From positions 10,162,698-10,226,697 of the forward strand of contig OZ037765.1 of NCBI GenBank assembly GCA_964035545.1: a stretch of 64,000 nucleotides of DNA. The letters are read 5' to 3'. The notes under the pieces are model-generated. The model had not been told where the DNA came from, did no database searches, and saw only the letters and a program-made list of their open reading frames with translations. Below are positions 39,201 to 51,412 of the stretch, piece by piece (the stretch's first letter is position 1; the number at the start of each line of letters is the position of its first letter). The position numbers and the translations under genes are program-made. This stretch comes from Bugula neritina (Eukaryota; Bryozoa; Gymnolaemata; Cheilostomatida; Bugulidae).

Positions 39201-42200
39201 CAGTTTCATTCTTCTATAAAGCAGTTGTATTCATGTTACTTTTTTATAGATTATTAAAACTGCTAAAAAAATATGTTTAATCACACACTAACACACACAC
39301 ACGCACGCACACATATGAGTAATAAATTACCGATGTAGAGGCGGCATTAGAAGCAGTGAGTTTCTTCTCTGGAGGTAAAATATTTGATGTATCTCCCCAG
39401 GAGTCGTCTTCACTCTACATATCGTATCCATCATACAATATATAATATAGTGCATGCAGACATTTTTAGTCTATCACAACAATACAACCAGAGAAAGTAA
39501 CATAAGTGGAAAACCAATGGCCATTTGACAAATATTTGAAAATTTTAAATATTTTTGAGAAAACAAGATAATATTTAAATATGATTAAAATGGATAGGAA
39601 AAATATGAAGTAGGATATACTAATTCACAATACATACATCTGACGATGAAGCGCTAAGGCCTTTCTCATTTCTTTCTTCCTTACTTGTCTAAAAAATCAA
39701 ATATATGAAAATCAACTTTATTTTTTGACAACTAAAATATATAGTGGACAAAATGACTTTTTATACTTATCTATGATATAAGCCGATTTCATGATTAAAC
39801 AGCAGTCCAATTGCTAAAACTACTTTGGTGTTTAGTAGTACTGTAGTAGTAACCCAAGTGAGAGAATAGAGAATATACAATAAACTAAATCGAAGTAGAG
39901 TACTATTCTCAAATAGGCATTAGGAATTGAACAAGTTTGTAACAAGGGTAACCTATAAAACACAATAATAATAAGCTAATAACACTTTAACATTGACTCT
40001 AATGGTGGTCAAAACAGGTTCAAAATCTATTAAGATGAATCAATTGAAACTAAATTTTATCAGTATCAACTGCCCAAACATAATTATTAGTATTTTCAGA
40101 CAATAGGCTAACATAAGCAATATCGAATAACCATGGTTGATCTCCATATTAGAAAGTAATGGATATTCTCTACATATACTTGGTGCTTGAGACTGCCTTA
40201 GTATTTTACCTTTTTCTGGAAAGGTGACTCACTTTCACTAGAAGAGCTGTCGTCATCATCACTGTCCGAGGGGGGCTTATTCTGCAATAATCACATACAT
40301 CTTATATGTAAAGTAATCATATTAAACAATATGTAGTGTAGTATATACACTTTAAAAATTGCAAAAATTTTCCGAACAATATTGTCTGTTGCTAGACTAG
40401 CGAATGGTAAAAACTTCATGGGTAAATTTTGTATAAAAAATGACATTTATTTTTATATGAGAAGTTTTATCTGAAAAAAATTCCAGGTTGTGAGTGATAA
40501 AGGATGGACCTTGTGGGCCATAAATGTCTCACCTAAAGACAAGTACTAATTGACAATAATTCTGTAACACATAAAATGTTAATAAGCCGCATTGAATAAA
40601 AACAAAATGCATTAAATTTATAACATACACTAAGGATGGAGTTGCTATGATATCTGAAAATAGTGAATGTTTTAAAAATTCTTTCGAAGAGACTTTTTCA
40701 TTTACATGAACACACAAAGAATGAATAAAGCGTTTCAACAACATGTTTATACACAAAAAATTTATGAACAAGAATTAGCATTTTTAAAAATTATATGAAT
40801 GCATAAAAATTTTAGGAAAATTGTTAAAGTTGTAAAAAATTTTTATACTGATGCAAAAGTTTTTATTAACTTTGAATGTTACTTTTCTTATTACAGCATT
40901 GTTTGTTATTCATTCTCCTTTAGACTAGACCCACTTGAAAAAAATGATTACCTACATAAAATTATATAGTATGGTATATAAAAGTAAAGCACTACACAGT
41001 CCTTTATTCTGGACTGTTGCATTGTGTAAAATCAAACTAAAAAGCTAAGTTAGCTTATATTTTATGTAAAAGTAAAGTTGAACTTTTCCTGCTTACCTTG
41101 AAACAAAGCAGAAGCAAATTTGGCAGTGGCATTAATATTTTAAGAGTATTGGAATATGTAGAAAAATTACCAAGTATCTATTGCAGGTAAAGATGAACAC
41201 AGACAGTAGACAGGCTTTAACATTTAAGAGCAGCCGGAGAGAGCAAGATAGAGAAGGCTAACAGCAAACTTAGACCAGCCAGCCAGCCATTCTAACAGCA
41301 TCAACAGCTGGATCTATTCATTTCAATTGAAGCTATATAAAATATTGGGTTGCTATAAGCTATAGCTGTAAGCATTTCATAGTTTGGCTAATTAACTAAA
41401 GTATTTTACAGCAACAGTGTTAATTTCACATAGCTAAATACTAGCAAAGAGAAGAGGGCAGGGTGATATTGAGCGCAGCTATAGAGTAGCGTAGCATCAG
41501 TAGACTGAGGACGCGTATTACCTTGACATTGAGAGGGGAGAAAAGAGAAGAGAACGAGGAGTTATCTTCCTCGGGCCATGGATCAGTATCACTGAGTATG
41601 CATGGCCTAAACTTACTAAACTAAACATAGAAATATTGGATCTATCAAAAGATGTACATTTTAGCATAGAAATTCTAAATTTCTAAACCAGGGTAAACTT
41701 TTGATAGTAAGTTTTATAGCCATTAAATAAGTCACTATTGAACATGGTAATATTTTATATAAATCAATTCATTGGCAGATATGAAGACATATTCATCAGT
41801 CACATGCAAGTGAAAGATGTATTGTTACTACATTTTACTATCAACTAGCAAGCATCTATTTTCCAAGTCATAATTAGCAGGTTAGAATGCAATAATTAAG
41901 AGTTCAATAATTAAGAATGCATTAATATATTCATATTACTTGAGAACTTTTATTGGATATTTTGTATTTTTAACTCAAAACGTTACCATAAATATGCAAA
42001 TATAAAGTTAGCAAAGTTCTTTTTTAAAAGATAATTCACTATACATAACACACTCGTATGGCTTTACTAGGCTATAGAGAAATAACAGGTATGTCTTACA
42101 GTTGAGTAGGGAACTTGATATCTCTACCAAGTAATTCCGCTTAACCACAATAAACTATAAAATAACCCTCAAGCATGGAGAACTAACGTTACAACTATTG

Positions 42201-43883
42201 TTTCACACCAGCCCAATTAACTATAGAACTAACAAATATGGTTTTCATTTAAACTGTAACACGTAAAACACTTACTGGTGGATTATTAGTGTTTTTCCCT
42301 GCCTCTTTCTCAGCTTTCATGCTCAGCATCATTTCCAGCACACTTTCTAAAATACAACATACAGACACTTGACACCTTGTGTCAGTGTAGCTACCAACTT
42401 CTTGCTAAAAAGCTTACAGTTGGTTTCAAAATCAATTCACCTGACATCAGTGTTGATTCTGAAATGTCATAAAAATAATTATAAAAATAGAGTTCATTGA
42501 CTCATGGCATGATAGAACAAAGTGCATAATATTTTATTAAAAATGCTGTGGGTTGCTATAACTGACCTGTATGGTAAGTCAAGCATTTAACTATATTAAA
42601 ATTATGTAGAGCAATCAGGGATTGAATATTCATCTTGTAAAAATTTGTAATGAAAAAAGTAATATCTCAAAATATGGCCAAAAATGAGCCTGTTTGCAGT
42701 TTTTTTTACCACTTTGCAAAGACTGGGACAAACAAAATCAAGCGAAGCAAAAAATTCTCAACAATTTAGTTACCAATCTTGGATTAATTAACTTGAGTAT
42801 GAGCAGGGCATAGCAAACAATGCACTACAACTAAATGTTTACACCACTGTTTATGTAAAGTTAAAAGGAAAAATAAAGCTGTTTACATAACATATAAAAA
42901 TAACAAGACTCTACTAAACAAAACTAGTCTAAGGAGTGTTCAAAAAGAATAATACAAAGGGCGAATTCTTGCTATTGTGAGCCGAATGTAATATTACACA
43001 ACATAAGCATATTATAGACTACTGCAAGTTATATACACTGCACATACCTTCAGCGGCTTTCTCTCTTGAAATAGCTGATTGGCCAGCAGCAACTGTTCCG
43101 TAAGATGGAGGGGAGCTTTCTGTTGCAGCTGAAGTTTGAGGCCGCTGACTGGAAGAACTTGCGGCAGCATATCCAGATGCTGCTTGGTTGTCACGTGGAG
43201 ACTTACCAACCAGAGCAGCGGTGCCACTCAATCGGGGAGTTGTTTTACCTTTTGATCCAGATGCTTCTAGCAATAAGATATTTCCTTATGACTTTACAAG
43301 CGCAATAACACATTCTATTAGAAAAGAGCGTCATAACTCATAACTATACACTTGAAAACACTAACCATATATATTAGTTGTATATATCATGCAGCTGTAA
43401 TGCACCACTCAAATATATTATGCAGCAACAACATTCTACTCATTTAAAAATTAATTATTAGAAATATATTCATCATAGATCATGCAGTAGTAATATATTA
43501 CTCACATATATTATGCAGTAGTAATGTATTACTCACATATATTATGCAGTAGTAATGTATTACTCACATATATTATGCAGTAGTAATATATTACTCATGC
43601 ATATTATGCAGTAGTAATATATTACTCACATATATTATGCAGTAGCAATATATTACTCACATATATTATGCAGTAGCAATATATTACTCACATATATTAT
43701 GCAGTAGTAATATCTACTAATTCAAACAGATACTCTCTAGCCAACAGTAATTTTATTACCTCCAGCCTGCGAGCTTGTCTCTGCTGAAGCACCTCGGTCT
43801 TCTTGTTGACTCGCATCTCCACGATCCTTCTTTTTAGATTTTTTACCAATTGACTTTAGAGCTTTAAAACCTTTCTTAAACAT
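17507..43883 (-). CDS. Giant coiled-coil protein, ANKRD26/CCDC144-like, 1802 residues
   Basis: Minus-strand exons in coding order: 43883-43760, 43266-43048, 42458-42441, 42346-42276, 41620-41522, 40281-40210, 39688-39638, 39414-39331, 38872-38792, 38220-38164, 37161-36361, 36134-36052, 35700-35646, 35354-35296, 34254-34179, 33855-33784, 33483-33358, 32900-32800, 32673-32534, 31772-31684, 31557-31427, 30758-30713, 30467-30394, 29437-29261, 25718-25627, 25426-25375, 24880-24722, 24250-24175, 23956-23858, 23739-23563, 23185-23054, 22818-22660, 21832-21744, 21637-21529, 21211-21089, 20724-20614, 20222-20073, 19801-19578, 19077-18972, 18759-18631, 18516-18346, 18260-18031, 17621-17507. The sum is 1803 codons including TGA, with every phase matching. 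The protein starts MFKKGFKALKSIGKKSKKK (basic). Residues about 1-560 are Ser/Ala-rich and acidic; residues about 560-1700 are heptad coiled coil; an Arg/Ser stretch and a short folded-looking C-terminus follow. The acidic WDxE-like motifs and the C-terminal coil resemble ANKRD26, a centriole distal-appendage protein, but no ankyrin repeats are present. The name is an inference; the exon model is the firm part. Confidence 0.85.
23390..23512 (-). mobile_element. Truncated SINE copy in an intron of gene 2
   Basis: The plus strand reads CACGCAGATTTATAGTTACT, TGTGAGAACCCCTGAT and GGCACAGGAGCAACTATGAC, in the same order and spacing as the 50958-51138 copy. The 5' tRNA-like head is missing. Confidence 0.65.
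24895..25245. repeat. 33-base minisatellite, about 10 copies, in an intron of gene 2
   Basis: The unit contains GTTGACACATGTACCAGTAT followed by CACAAGAGCACCT, 33 bases, with a few substitutions between copies. Because 33 is a multiple of 3, long open frames run through on both strands. One minus-strand frame continues without a stop into exon 24880-24722. Contiguous units without unique spacers exclude a CRISPR-like array. Confidence 0.92.
26869..28884 (+). CDS. Unknown 345-residue protein nested antisense in an intron of gene 2
   Basis: Three exons: 26869-27273, 27857-27973 and 28369-28884 (TAA). All junctions are phase 0. Acceptors TATGTTACAG and TTATTTTTAG and the donor GTGAGT are good; the first donor (GAG|GTCAGC) is weak, so the first exon could instead run on to a stop at 27384. 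I recognise no domain. The protein is hydrophilic and starts MDYKQMIRLKQIPKSHRLL. It has a short predicted helix HIKFLACEYIDHLIEENERL near residue 240, and two sumoylation-type motifs, IKLE and, near the C-terminus, IKQE (VNIKQEPENQYI). This hints at a nuclear protein, but that is an inference. The gene lies entirely inside the intron 29260-25719 of the opposite-strand coiled-coil gene. Confidence 0.65.
28891..28912 (+). terminator. Two ATTAAA poly(A) signals after the nested gene
   Basis: ATTAAA occurs at 28891-28896 and 28907-28912, within 30 bases of the stop codon. This would give a very short 3' UTR that ends before the neighbouring exon (29261) of the opposite gene. Confidence 0.5.
33570..33742. 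repeat. Minisatellite with a base unit of about 10 bases (GTGCTATGTA)
   Basis: About 17 units of GTGCTATGTA, GTGCTATACA and GTGCTATATA alternate in an irregular higher-order pattern. It lies in the intron between exons 33855-33784 and 33483-33358 of the coiled-coil gene. Confidence 0.88.
37829..38035 (+). mobile_element. tRNA-derived SINE, copy with pol III promoter boxes
   Basis: The head carries a tRNA-like A box (TAGCTAAAGTG, 37847) and B box (GGTTCAATCTC, 37883), the right spacing for an internal RNA polymerase III promoter. The body shares GATGTTAGGA, TTTCCATCAGGGGTTCTCAT and following sequence with three other copies in the window. It lies in the intron between exons 38220-38164 and 37161-36361 of the coiled-coil gene. 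Confidence 0.75.
38221..38791 (-). other. GC-AG intron in the coiled-coil gene
   Basis: The exon 38872-38792 ends GACAAG and is followed by GCAAGT, the standard context of the rare GC donor class (AG|GCAAGT). The acceptor is ATATTTCAG at 38221. No GT donor in the right phase lies near, and the frame closes with this junction. Confidence 0.7.
42441..42458 (-). other. 18-base microexon of the coiled-coil gene
   Basis: AATCAACACTGATGTCAG is flanked by a good acceptor (ACATTTCAG) and donor (GTGAAT). Both phases equal those of the neighbouring junction, so inclusion adds ESTLMS-type residues and skipping keeps the frame. It may be an alternative cassette. Confidence 0.6.
43388..43712. repeat. Minisatellite of about 31 bases in an intron of gene 2
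   Basis: The unit CTCACATATATTATGCAGTA followed by GTAATGTATTA is repeated about seven to ten times. Its first copies are diverged (from about 43388) and the central ones nearly identical. It lies in the first coding intron. Confidence 0.88.
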
Positions 43884-43915
43884 TTTACATGTTAGGCTTC
43901 GTCTGAGTTCAATGT
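43884..43915 (-). other. 5' UTR part of the first coding exon of gene 2
   Basis: A strong acceptor (TTCTCTCGCTTCAG) ends at 43916, so at least one non-coding exon lies upstream. The 32 bases contain a two-codon upstream ORF (ATG TAA) just before the chosen ATG at 43883. The frame of the main ATG stays open back to the acceptor, so an upstream coding start cannot be excluded. Confidence 0.5.
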
Positions 43916-45594
43916 CTGAAGCGAGAGAATTAAAAGTTTTAAAGTCATACTATGTACATATATTTTAGTATAAAATATGCTGCAAAATCAGTGATTCCTC
44001 TTTTTATTACCAGATATATTGATATATATTGGAACTCTAGATGTAATATATTGGAACTCTAAAGATGGTAACAGTGGCTACCAAAGTATAACTAAATATG
44101 CTTTTTATTGAATTTAAAAAAGCTCTTTAGCATAATTTTAACATTGCTTCTGGTAAATATTTTTATTCCTACACCTGTTGACTATGTTAACACTTGTAGA
44201 CAGCTGTAGCATGGAACTTTCAATCTGCTAATTAAAACCAAAAATTAGCAAATTGAACCGCAACTTTAGACAAATGCTAAGCAGCCCAAGTTGTAAAACA
44301 TCCATTTTATGGGACATTAAACAATAGATCAACAAAGGCTGGTTTAAACATAGAAACTTGCAAGAACCTATTATTTTGTTTTAGCAAAACATTCCATGAA
44401 CTAATGACACTTTGACAATGATTTTCTCTAATAAAAAAAGATCAAAATCAGGACAAGGTAGGTATTTATTCAAAGTTAAACTGATAACTTGACATAATTG
44501 TTGGTATTGAATAGAAATTAAATTTGTGATTGTCTCTTTTTGTGCCTGAAGTCAGTGATCATAGCAATACAAAAAAGCTGCATAGCCACATGCAACATAC
44601 ATAATAGTAAAATATTCACAGCATAGTAATAGTAGGGTATGTTGTAGGTCTTATCTTAGTATGCAGCAAAACCTTATAATGAAAGTTAATAAGTGCCAAC
44701 AAGGTGTAATAAAAGTATTTCTAAATCCTTACTGGCATTCTTAAAGTTCTTTATATAAGTTTGAAAATTAAATAAACTAAAGACTCAAGTGACTTAAAAC
44801 TAAATAGTAATACTCTTAGCAAAATTTACAGATAAAACTGAAGCAGGGTAAGGCTACTAATTAGTACTACTACTAGGTATAAAAATAATGTTATGATTAT
44901 AACAATTATTATTAATATTTACATTTATTAAATATATCCTATTGTCTCAACTTAAAGTTTACAGATTTACTACTTTGTTTTCATGACAAATCCAAGAGCA
45001 TTAAACTCAGTCTAATCAATAAGCTCAATAACAATATGTTTAACTACTATAATTATTACTATTACTAATTACTACCTTTAGCCTTTTACTTTTTGTATTA
45101 GCCTACTACTGCAAATGCACTCACTAAAACTAAAAGTAAAATAAATACTAATAATAAAAGTTAAATGTTGTTTTATCTATTTTAACTTGAAACTAGTTTG
45201 AGTTGTTAAATCCGTTTAGATCAAACCTTTACGTATATACAACTAATCATTAAACTCAAACTAGTGCTTATTATTTAACTTCATATTATTACAATTTTTG
45301 TTCAATTTAAATACTTATTCCTAATTATTATAGTTATACTTATAAATATTTATATAAGACTAAGTTAAAATTTAAATTTGTTCAAAATTCAAATTGTACT
45401 TCCAGTTTCAGTTTGAGCTTCTAATCTAATGACTGTAGTGAGTAATGAGCCAGTGACAATTTGAATCAACTTTGAAAACTGACATAAGAAAAAAGTATAG
45501 TAACTAAAACTAAAACTTATGTTATAGTGTGAACTGATAAAGTAAAAATTGCAGGCATCTAATAAAACTACAAAAATTCAGACTCTCACTCAGA

Positions 45595-45660
45595 ATTAAA
45601 TTATTCGCCCAGGATGGCAACGGAACGCTTGGTTTCCAAAGTGTATAAATTGCCTCTTTG
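45595..45660 (-). promoter_or_regulatory. Candidate 5' non-coding exon / promoter of gene 2
   Basis: Within AT-rich DNA this short stretch is relatively GC-rich. On the minus strand it ends in TTCTGA|GTGAGA, a good donor, and it contains GTTGCCATCC, an X-box-like half-site. This is only a candidate: no TATA box or initiator could be assigned. Confidence 0.2.
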
Positions 45661-48529
45661 TTTAGATTTTAGGAAAACAAGCTAATCTGCGATAGCACGG
45701 CGCTATTTTAATAAAGGGAGGACAACTCGACCTAAATTATAACCACTGTAGCAAGCCAGTCTATATTGATATAATACAGAAATATTTCCCCTGAGCCGAT
45801 TATAGTATATATTATGTACTTTGTGATTAATAATTATAGACAGCTGGTAAATAACTATAAGATAAAATTTTAAACATGGTAAATGTAGTAGGACTAAGTT
45901 TAGCCAATTTTATTCCCATGTTCTGTGAAAAAAATTACGGCTTAAATAGCTAGGCAATGAATATAAATTTCCTAATTCAAAGTTTGTAAATTGATAAGAT
46001 ATTGTTCTAGCCTAAGTAAAATTCCCTTCGACTAAAGACTGCGTATGTGCAGAAGAATAATTGTTTAGGAACCAAGACTTAGCAAAATATTCGATTTTTG
46101 TAAGGCATCTTAGAAACTTATTCAAGGCATTATAAAGTTTAAAGCACAATACAGAACGATATGTAATATATTTTCAATATATGTGTTTACAGATGCAAAG
46201 TTAAAGTTCAAGCTAAAGACTAGTATTAAAACTATTATAGAGACCTATTTTATGGCCTAAGGATCACCACCCAATAGATTTACCACCATAAAAGTTCACC
46301 TAACTGTATTTCTGCATTTTAAAAACCTTTCAAGTCAAAGATTATTATGTTTAGTTATGTTTTATATGACAGCACTGCTGTGTGGCTAAAAATAATAAAC
46401 AATCTTTATATGATTGCGAAAAAGAAAAACCCGGCAACCAACTAAAATATGTTTTATAAAAATGTAGTAGCCGAAATATTATGCTTTTTAAATGTTATAT
46501 TCCTTTTACTAATATACATTAACTGTGGTAATTAAAATAAGCAAGTTTAATTCAATTTGAGTCTTCTCAACCTCTCTTATTTACCAGCAAATTATTTTAG
46601 ATGCCCTACAATACTTGCCATTGAAATATGCTCTTGCCAATTTTTCTTGCTGCAAATAAAAAATAACAGAGGAAAATATAAATAAAATTACAATGTCAAA
46701 TAATAAGGCTATATAAACTTTCTATATTATATATGTTTCTATTACTTTAGGATATGGTCAAGATCTTATGCATTTAACAAACTGGCACAAACCTTGTTTA
46801 GAATAAGTTGGTAGAATAAAATAAAAAAATATTTTTCCTAAGAATATTTGGGCTAGGCCTGGCTAGCCTATTTATTCAGTACATATATGAATTAAAGCGC
46901 AGTGACTAGTCACAGCTGCATGTTTTAGTAGCAACTTTTAATATTGCTACTTAGAGGCTATAGCAAAGCTGTAAAGGAAACTTGAGACATTTTTCATTCT
47001 GTCACATTTTTAGTACCACATGTTAAATATATGATTAGTAAATGGTAAGGTTAGGAATTGGATGACTTCATAATATACTAGTTTTTTTAATACTAGTTTT
47101 TTATTTATATATAATAAATATAGAATTTACATAAAATTTATTCAAACATATATTTTATATGTATGCATGCTAGCACAAAATAAAATTATATATTCTACTT
47201 TGTGTATTTACTGCATGTTAAAATAAATTAAAATTAAAAGTTCTTGTTAATTTAAGTTTGTAATTTGAAACTTTTACAACGGCTGCTACATTAATTATTA
47301 ATTTGTTAATTGATTTACACTCCCAACAAAAAACAAATTAAACACATTTTTACATATTCTTACACTAAAAACTACTATATTCACTTAAAATTAAAGATCA
47401 CATTTATTTTTAAAAGTAATAAAAATGCAATTAACATGACACCTATTATAATTGATAGCCCTAAAAACTTTTAAGATTATCAGCAATGACGTGGCCCGAA
47501 TATACATACTCTATATTATAAGCAATAATTCTAGGCACTCCTAAAATTTAGATAAATAATAGAAAGTTTTAAATTTTAATCATACTAAGTTATCGGAAGA
47601 AGTTAAATTAGTTAACTAATAATAGGCCAGTAAGTGCTATTTTAGAGCGCCATTAGTAGTTGACGTAATGCTGTCAAATGTGATAGCAATTAACAAGACT
47701 GATATATCACTCCCACCACTTTATAATTATAAACCTTGAAATGATACAGAATGTTTGCACTTAGGTTACTATCTCTGTTTGCCCATTAACTCATACACCT
47801 CCTCTATTTTTGCACGTAGACTAAAAAATTTTATACTGATTTTATTTCACAGTTTAGATTCTCTGAAAACAAGCTTATTTTAAAAGACTTTTAGGTGATG
47901 CTTTCGTCATTATACTTAGTGTCAGCTACAGCAGCAGCTCATGTATATAGTTTTCACCTTTGGCTATTTTATTGAATTGGCAAACACACACATACTTTAC
48001 TTAGCCAGCATCCAAACCTCTAGGCTCATTGTATTTTTGAGCCTGTTCTGAATTTAGTAATGGGATATTTATGTTCTTGTGAAATACTTGGAATTGTTAT
48101 GCTAGCTTGACTACAACTGAAATAATATGTTTATAAACTATTCTTACCAATAGCTGACTACTAATATTGCATTATATTTAGTTTATTATTTATAATTTAT
48201 TTTTACTGTCACTATAATAATGACGTTGTAGGGATATGCATGTATGTGTTGGCTTATTTTATGAATTCCAACTCATTCATTTATTTTCTATTTTATAAGT
48301 CAGATGCAGCTGGTATTAGAATTTATTTATATAGGAAACAAACTGTACGATGCAACTTTATATCAAACAATTTTAATGTGTGGATTTTACTTATATATGC
48401 TATAAATTAGAGTTTATTTTTTACATGTAAAAACAAGTTTGAAATCATAAAAATAGATGATTATTTTTATAAATTAATGTCAAAAAAATTTATTATGCCC
48501 ATTATCAGTAGTGATGATAAAACGTGTTG

Positions 48530-48796
<267 letters not shown>

Positions 48797-50001
48797 TTTA
48801 GCATACAATTATAAATTTTGTGCTAAAGTTTTGCTATATCCACTTTAAAACACAACTAGTAAAAAATAACTTTGGTTGGTTTGTGTAATAAAGTAAACAA
48901 CTCCTAGTGAGAATACAGCCGTCTATTTGACCAAGCATTTGGTTTTATGAAAGTTAGTATTAATAACCTTAAGGTAGCCTAAATTATTTATCAAAACAAA
49001 TTTTAGAGGTCATCCATATTTTTACAATATTGTGTTCTAGTAATGGTGATAGTAGCTATCATCAAATAAAATATCGCTATGATAAAATAATGAAAGTTGT
49101 AGCTCTATTCATTTATTATCACCATTATCTGCAAATCTGCATGTTTACATTTATCTATTTACACAGTATACACAAGCTATGGACCTGAATAATATTTATG
49201 CAGATAAATTCTTGATTTCCGTTACAAGGTACAAGAAAGCGTGACAGTTGTCTGTTCCCACAGCCTATTTACTAAGTGAAAGCTAACCCACGTGTCTTAC
49301 CAGTTCGTATTACCATTTTATTTGACTTAAGAATGATTCACCATCGTTTTGTTGACATAAATATTGTCATCATCCGGAAGTCCTTAGCATGCCACAGATT
49401 GCCTATCCGTAAAGTTCGCATAATTTTACAACTAATGTTGTAAGAAACACGATGGGTCTATTAAGGATAGATTTTTTTTTTATAAACAAGCTTGCACGAG
49501 TAATAATTTATATACTAATTTAAAGTTAGAGTTTATAATTAAAGCCTGACTTCCCATGATAGAGTTATTCAAGTGAGAAATTAGGCTCATTTTACAGCTA
49601 ATTCATTTATATATTTGTGCAACATGAATATTTAAAAATTAGACCCAATGAATCACTTGTGAATAGCTCTGTATAACTCTTAAACCTAAAGCATTGACTA
49701 CGCCTGTAGATTAATTTTTTTGACTAGCTTAGTTTGTAAATAAAGCTTTTTTACACTATTTTATAAAAAAGTCCATAGTGTTAAACAAAATAAAATGAAA
49801 TTAATACTTTCTTCTCAATATATCGCATAATGACATAAATTCTTATTAGTACTACAACATTTATATTTTTTTGAATAATCATATCCATAGTAAGCATAAG
49901 ATAAATATTAATATTTCAAGTGCACTGATTGCACAACCTCTGCTGAAAAGGATCTGTACTTATCTGCACATCCTTCAAAGAGTCACTTAGGTGCTGGTAG
50001 T

Positions 50002-50115
50002 GGAGAAATTGAGCTAGCCTAAGTTCTCTAATTTTGGCTTAGTTGAAATTTTCTCGAGAACATGCCTTTTTTACAACATTTCTAATCTAGAACACAGGCT
50101 TTTCTCAATTTCTCC
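50002..50115 (-). mobile_element. MITE-like element with terminal inverted repeats (copy A)
   Basis: GGAGAAATTGAG at 50002 and its exact inverse CTCAATTTCTCC at 50104-50115 bound 114 bases with no coding capacity. The inverted similarity extends outward (GGTGC...GCACTTACC). Relative to the copy at 60438 it is inserted in the opposite orientation. Confidence 0.7.
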
Positions 50116-50957
50116 AGTACTGCACTTACCTTCAGAGGTTTGCATATCTTGCTACATAGAGGGCAGGAAATTAGCTCTGCTTTGACTATAGAAAATTGAA
50201 AAATTACATTTAATATTTTAACTAGATTCTAAAAGAAAAACTATAATATGATATATACATTATTCAGGTTTTAACACAGCCGTTGTTTTTATTCAAGAGC
50301 CTTTCAAATATTGAAAATAATCATCGTTCTACCAAATTTCAATCTATAGTTATCATTACAGACAGCACGTGGAAATGCACCACCTTTTGTCCAGCTAGTC
50401 CTTTTACAATAAATAATTATTATAAGAACTTCATTAAAGTATTTAATAAAAAGAGAAATGTTTATCTCATAACAGAAATTTGAGTAAAATCTCATATACA
50501 GTAAAACTTTCAAATGGAAAAAAAGGGCTGCTACACTTGTTAATATTTCTTATAATTATTGATAACATGGAATATGCAGGTGCATCTAGGCTTGTTTTGA
50601 AGCTATGCAAGATACTTGTAACATATAATAAGATAGTAAAAAAGATAACCTATCACTATTTTCACCAAAACAATAGGATAATGCATTGATAATTTACTTG
50701 GAAAGTAGCCTATACTATTTTACAGATAACTTGAGCATAAATTGTAAAACCAGAATCTGTTGAGAAATGCTAAACTAAATAAATTTTTCCATCTTTGATT
50801 CTGTGCCATGTGACCCATTTGTTAGTGACAAAGCAAAAGTACTCTTTACATTCTTTGCAATCACTAAAAATTAAAAAAACCCATTTCTCCTTTTAAGTTA
50901 AATACTTTAACAAAAGGACTGCAGCTATCTGCTTGTTGCAGTATATATATAAAAAAC

Positions 50958-51138
50958 TCACGCAGGTTTATAGTCACTATTTCTGTGAGAACCCCTGATG
51001 GAAAAGCTTTTTTAAATCGTGCTAAGGACTTATTCAGATGGGGCACAGGAGCAATTATGACTGCATGGAAGCTTTTCCTAACATCATCCTCAGTGTCCGA
51101 ACTGAATAGCTGACCTCAGGGTAACTACACTACTGCTG
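50958..51138 (-). mobile_element. SINE copy, same family, upstream of the peptide gene
   Basis: Read on the minus strand it starts CAGCAGTAGTGTAGTTACC and contains GATGTTAGGAAAAGCTTCCA and TTTTCCATCAGGGGTTCTCA, matching the copy at 37829. The B-box region is diverged. It ends about 190 bases before the TATA box of the secreted-peptide gene. Confidence 0.7.
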
Positions 51139-51330
51139 ATTTCTATTGCAATCCATATATATTACTGTCAAATATTCTCAATAAAATAAAATCTATTATA
51201 AAAGACCTACAGCAAGTTGCTTTTTTACAATACCTACGTTGTAGTAACATTGTCTCAATATAGATGTGTATTATTATACTTACTAGCTGATAAGCAATGT
51301 TTGTACCTATCAATTGCCTATAATCTCACG

Positions 51331-51338
51331 TATATAAA
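51331..51338 (+). promoter_or_regulatory. TATA box of the secreted-peptide gene
   Basis: TATATAAA lies 75 bases before the ATG at 51413. A transcription start about 30 bases downstream (around 51362) would leave a short 5' UTR of about 50 bases. TATA promoters are common for highly regulated tissue-specific genes such as neuropeptides. Confidence 0.6.
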
Positions 51339-51412
51339 GAGCTCAAGCTATGTAAAAGGTGTCATTTCTATTTATCTTGTCATTGGTTAAACAAGCTGCT
51401 TCTCTCTACACA

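Larger units (their letters stand above)
36361..41620 (-). other. Acidic tryptophan-motif region of the coiled-coil protein
   Basis: Seven consecutive exons (41620-41522, 40281-40210, 39688-39638, 39414-39331, 38872-38792, 38220-38164, 37161-36361) all start and end in phase 0, so any could be skipped without a frameshift. Short acidic-W segments recur: SDTDPWPEED, SEDDSWGDTS, SDSDSWGDTDSDED, SDSESVWSDEE and SEESLWSEDDDD. The 801-base exon also has runs of TAATGTAATG and poly-Ala. The region is probably disordered; Ser next to Asp/Glu gives many CK2-type sites. Confidence 0.75.

Noticed and set aside
41521-41620. Acceptor choices GTTTAG|GCC and ACTCAG|TGA for exon 41620-41522
   Set aside because: Both give a wrong phase or an immediate stop. 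Only the acceptor before TTTAGTAAG keeps the frame from the preceding exon.
43388-43712. Regular repeats resembling an array
   Set aside because: Units are contiguous with no unique spacers, in a eukaryotic intron: a minisatellite, not CRISPR.
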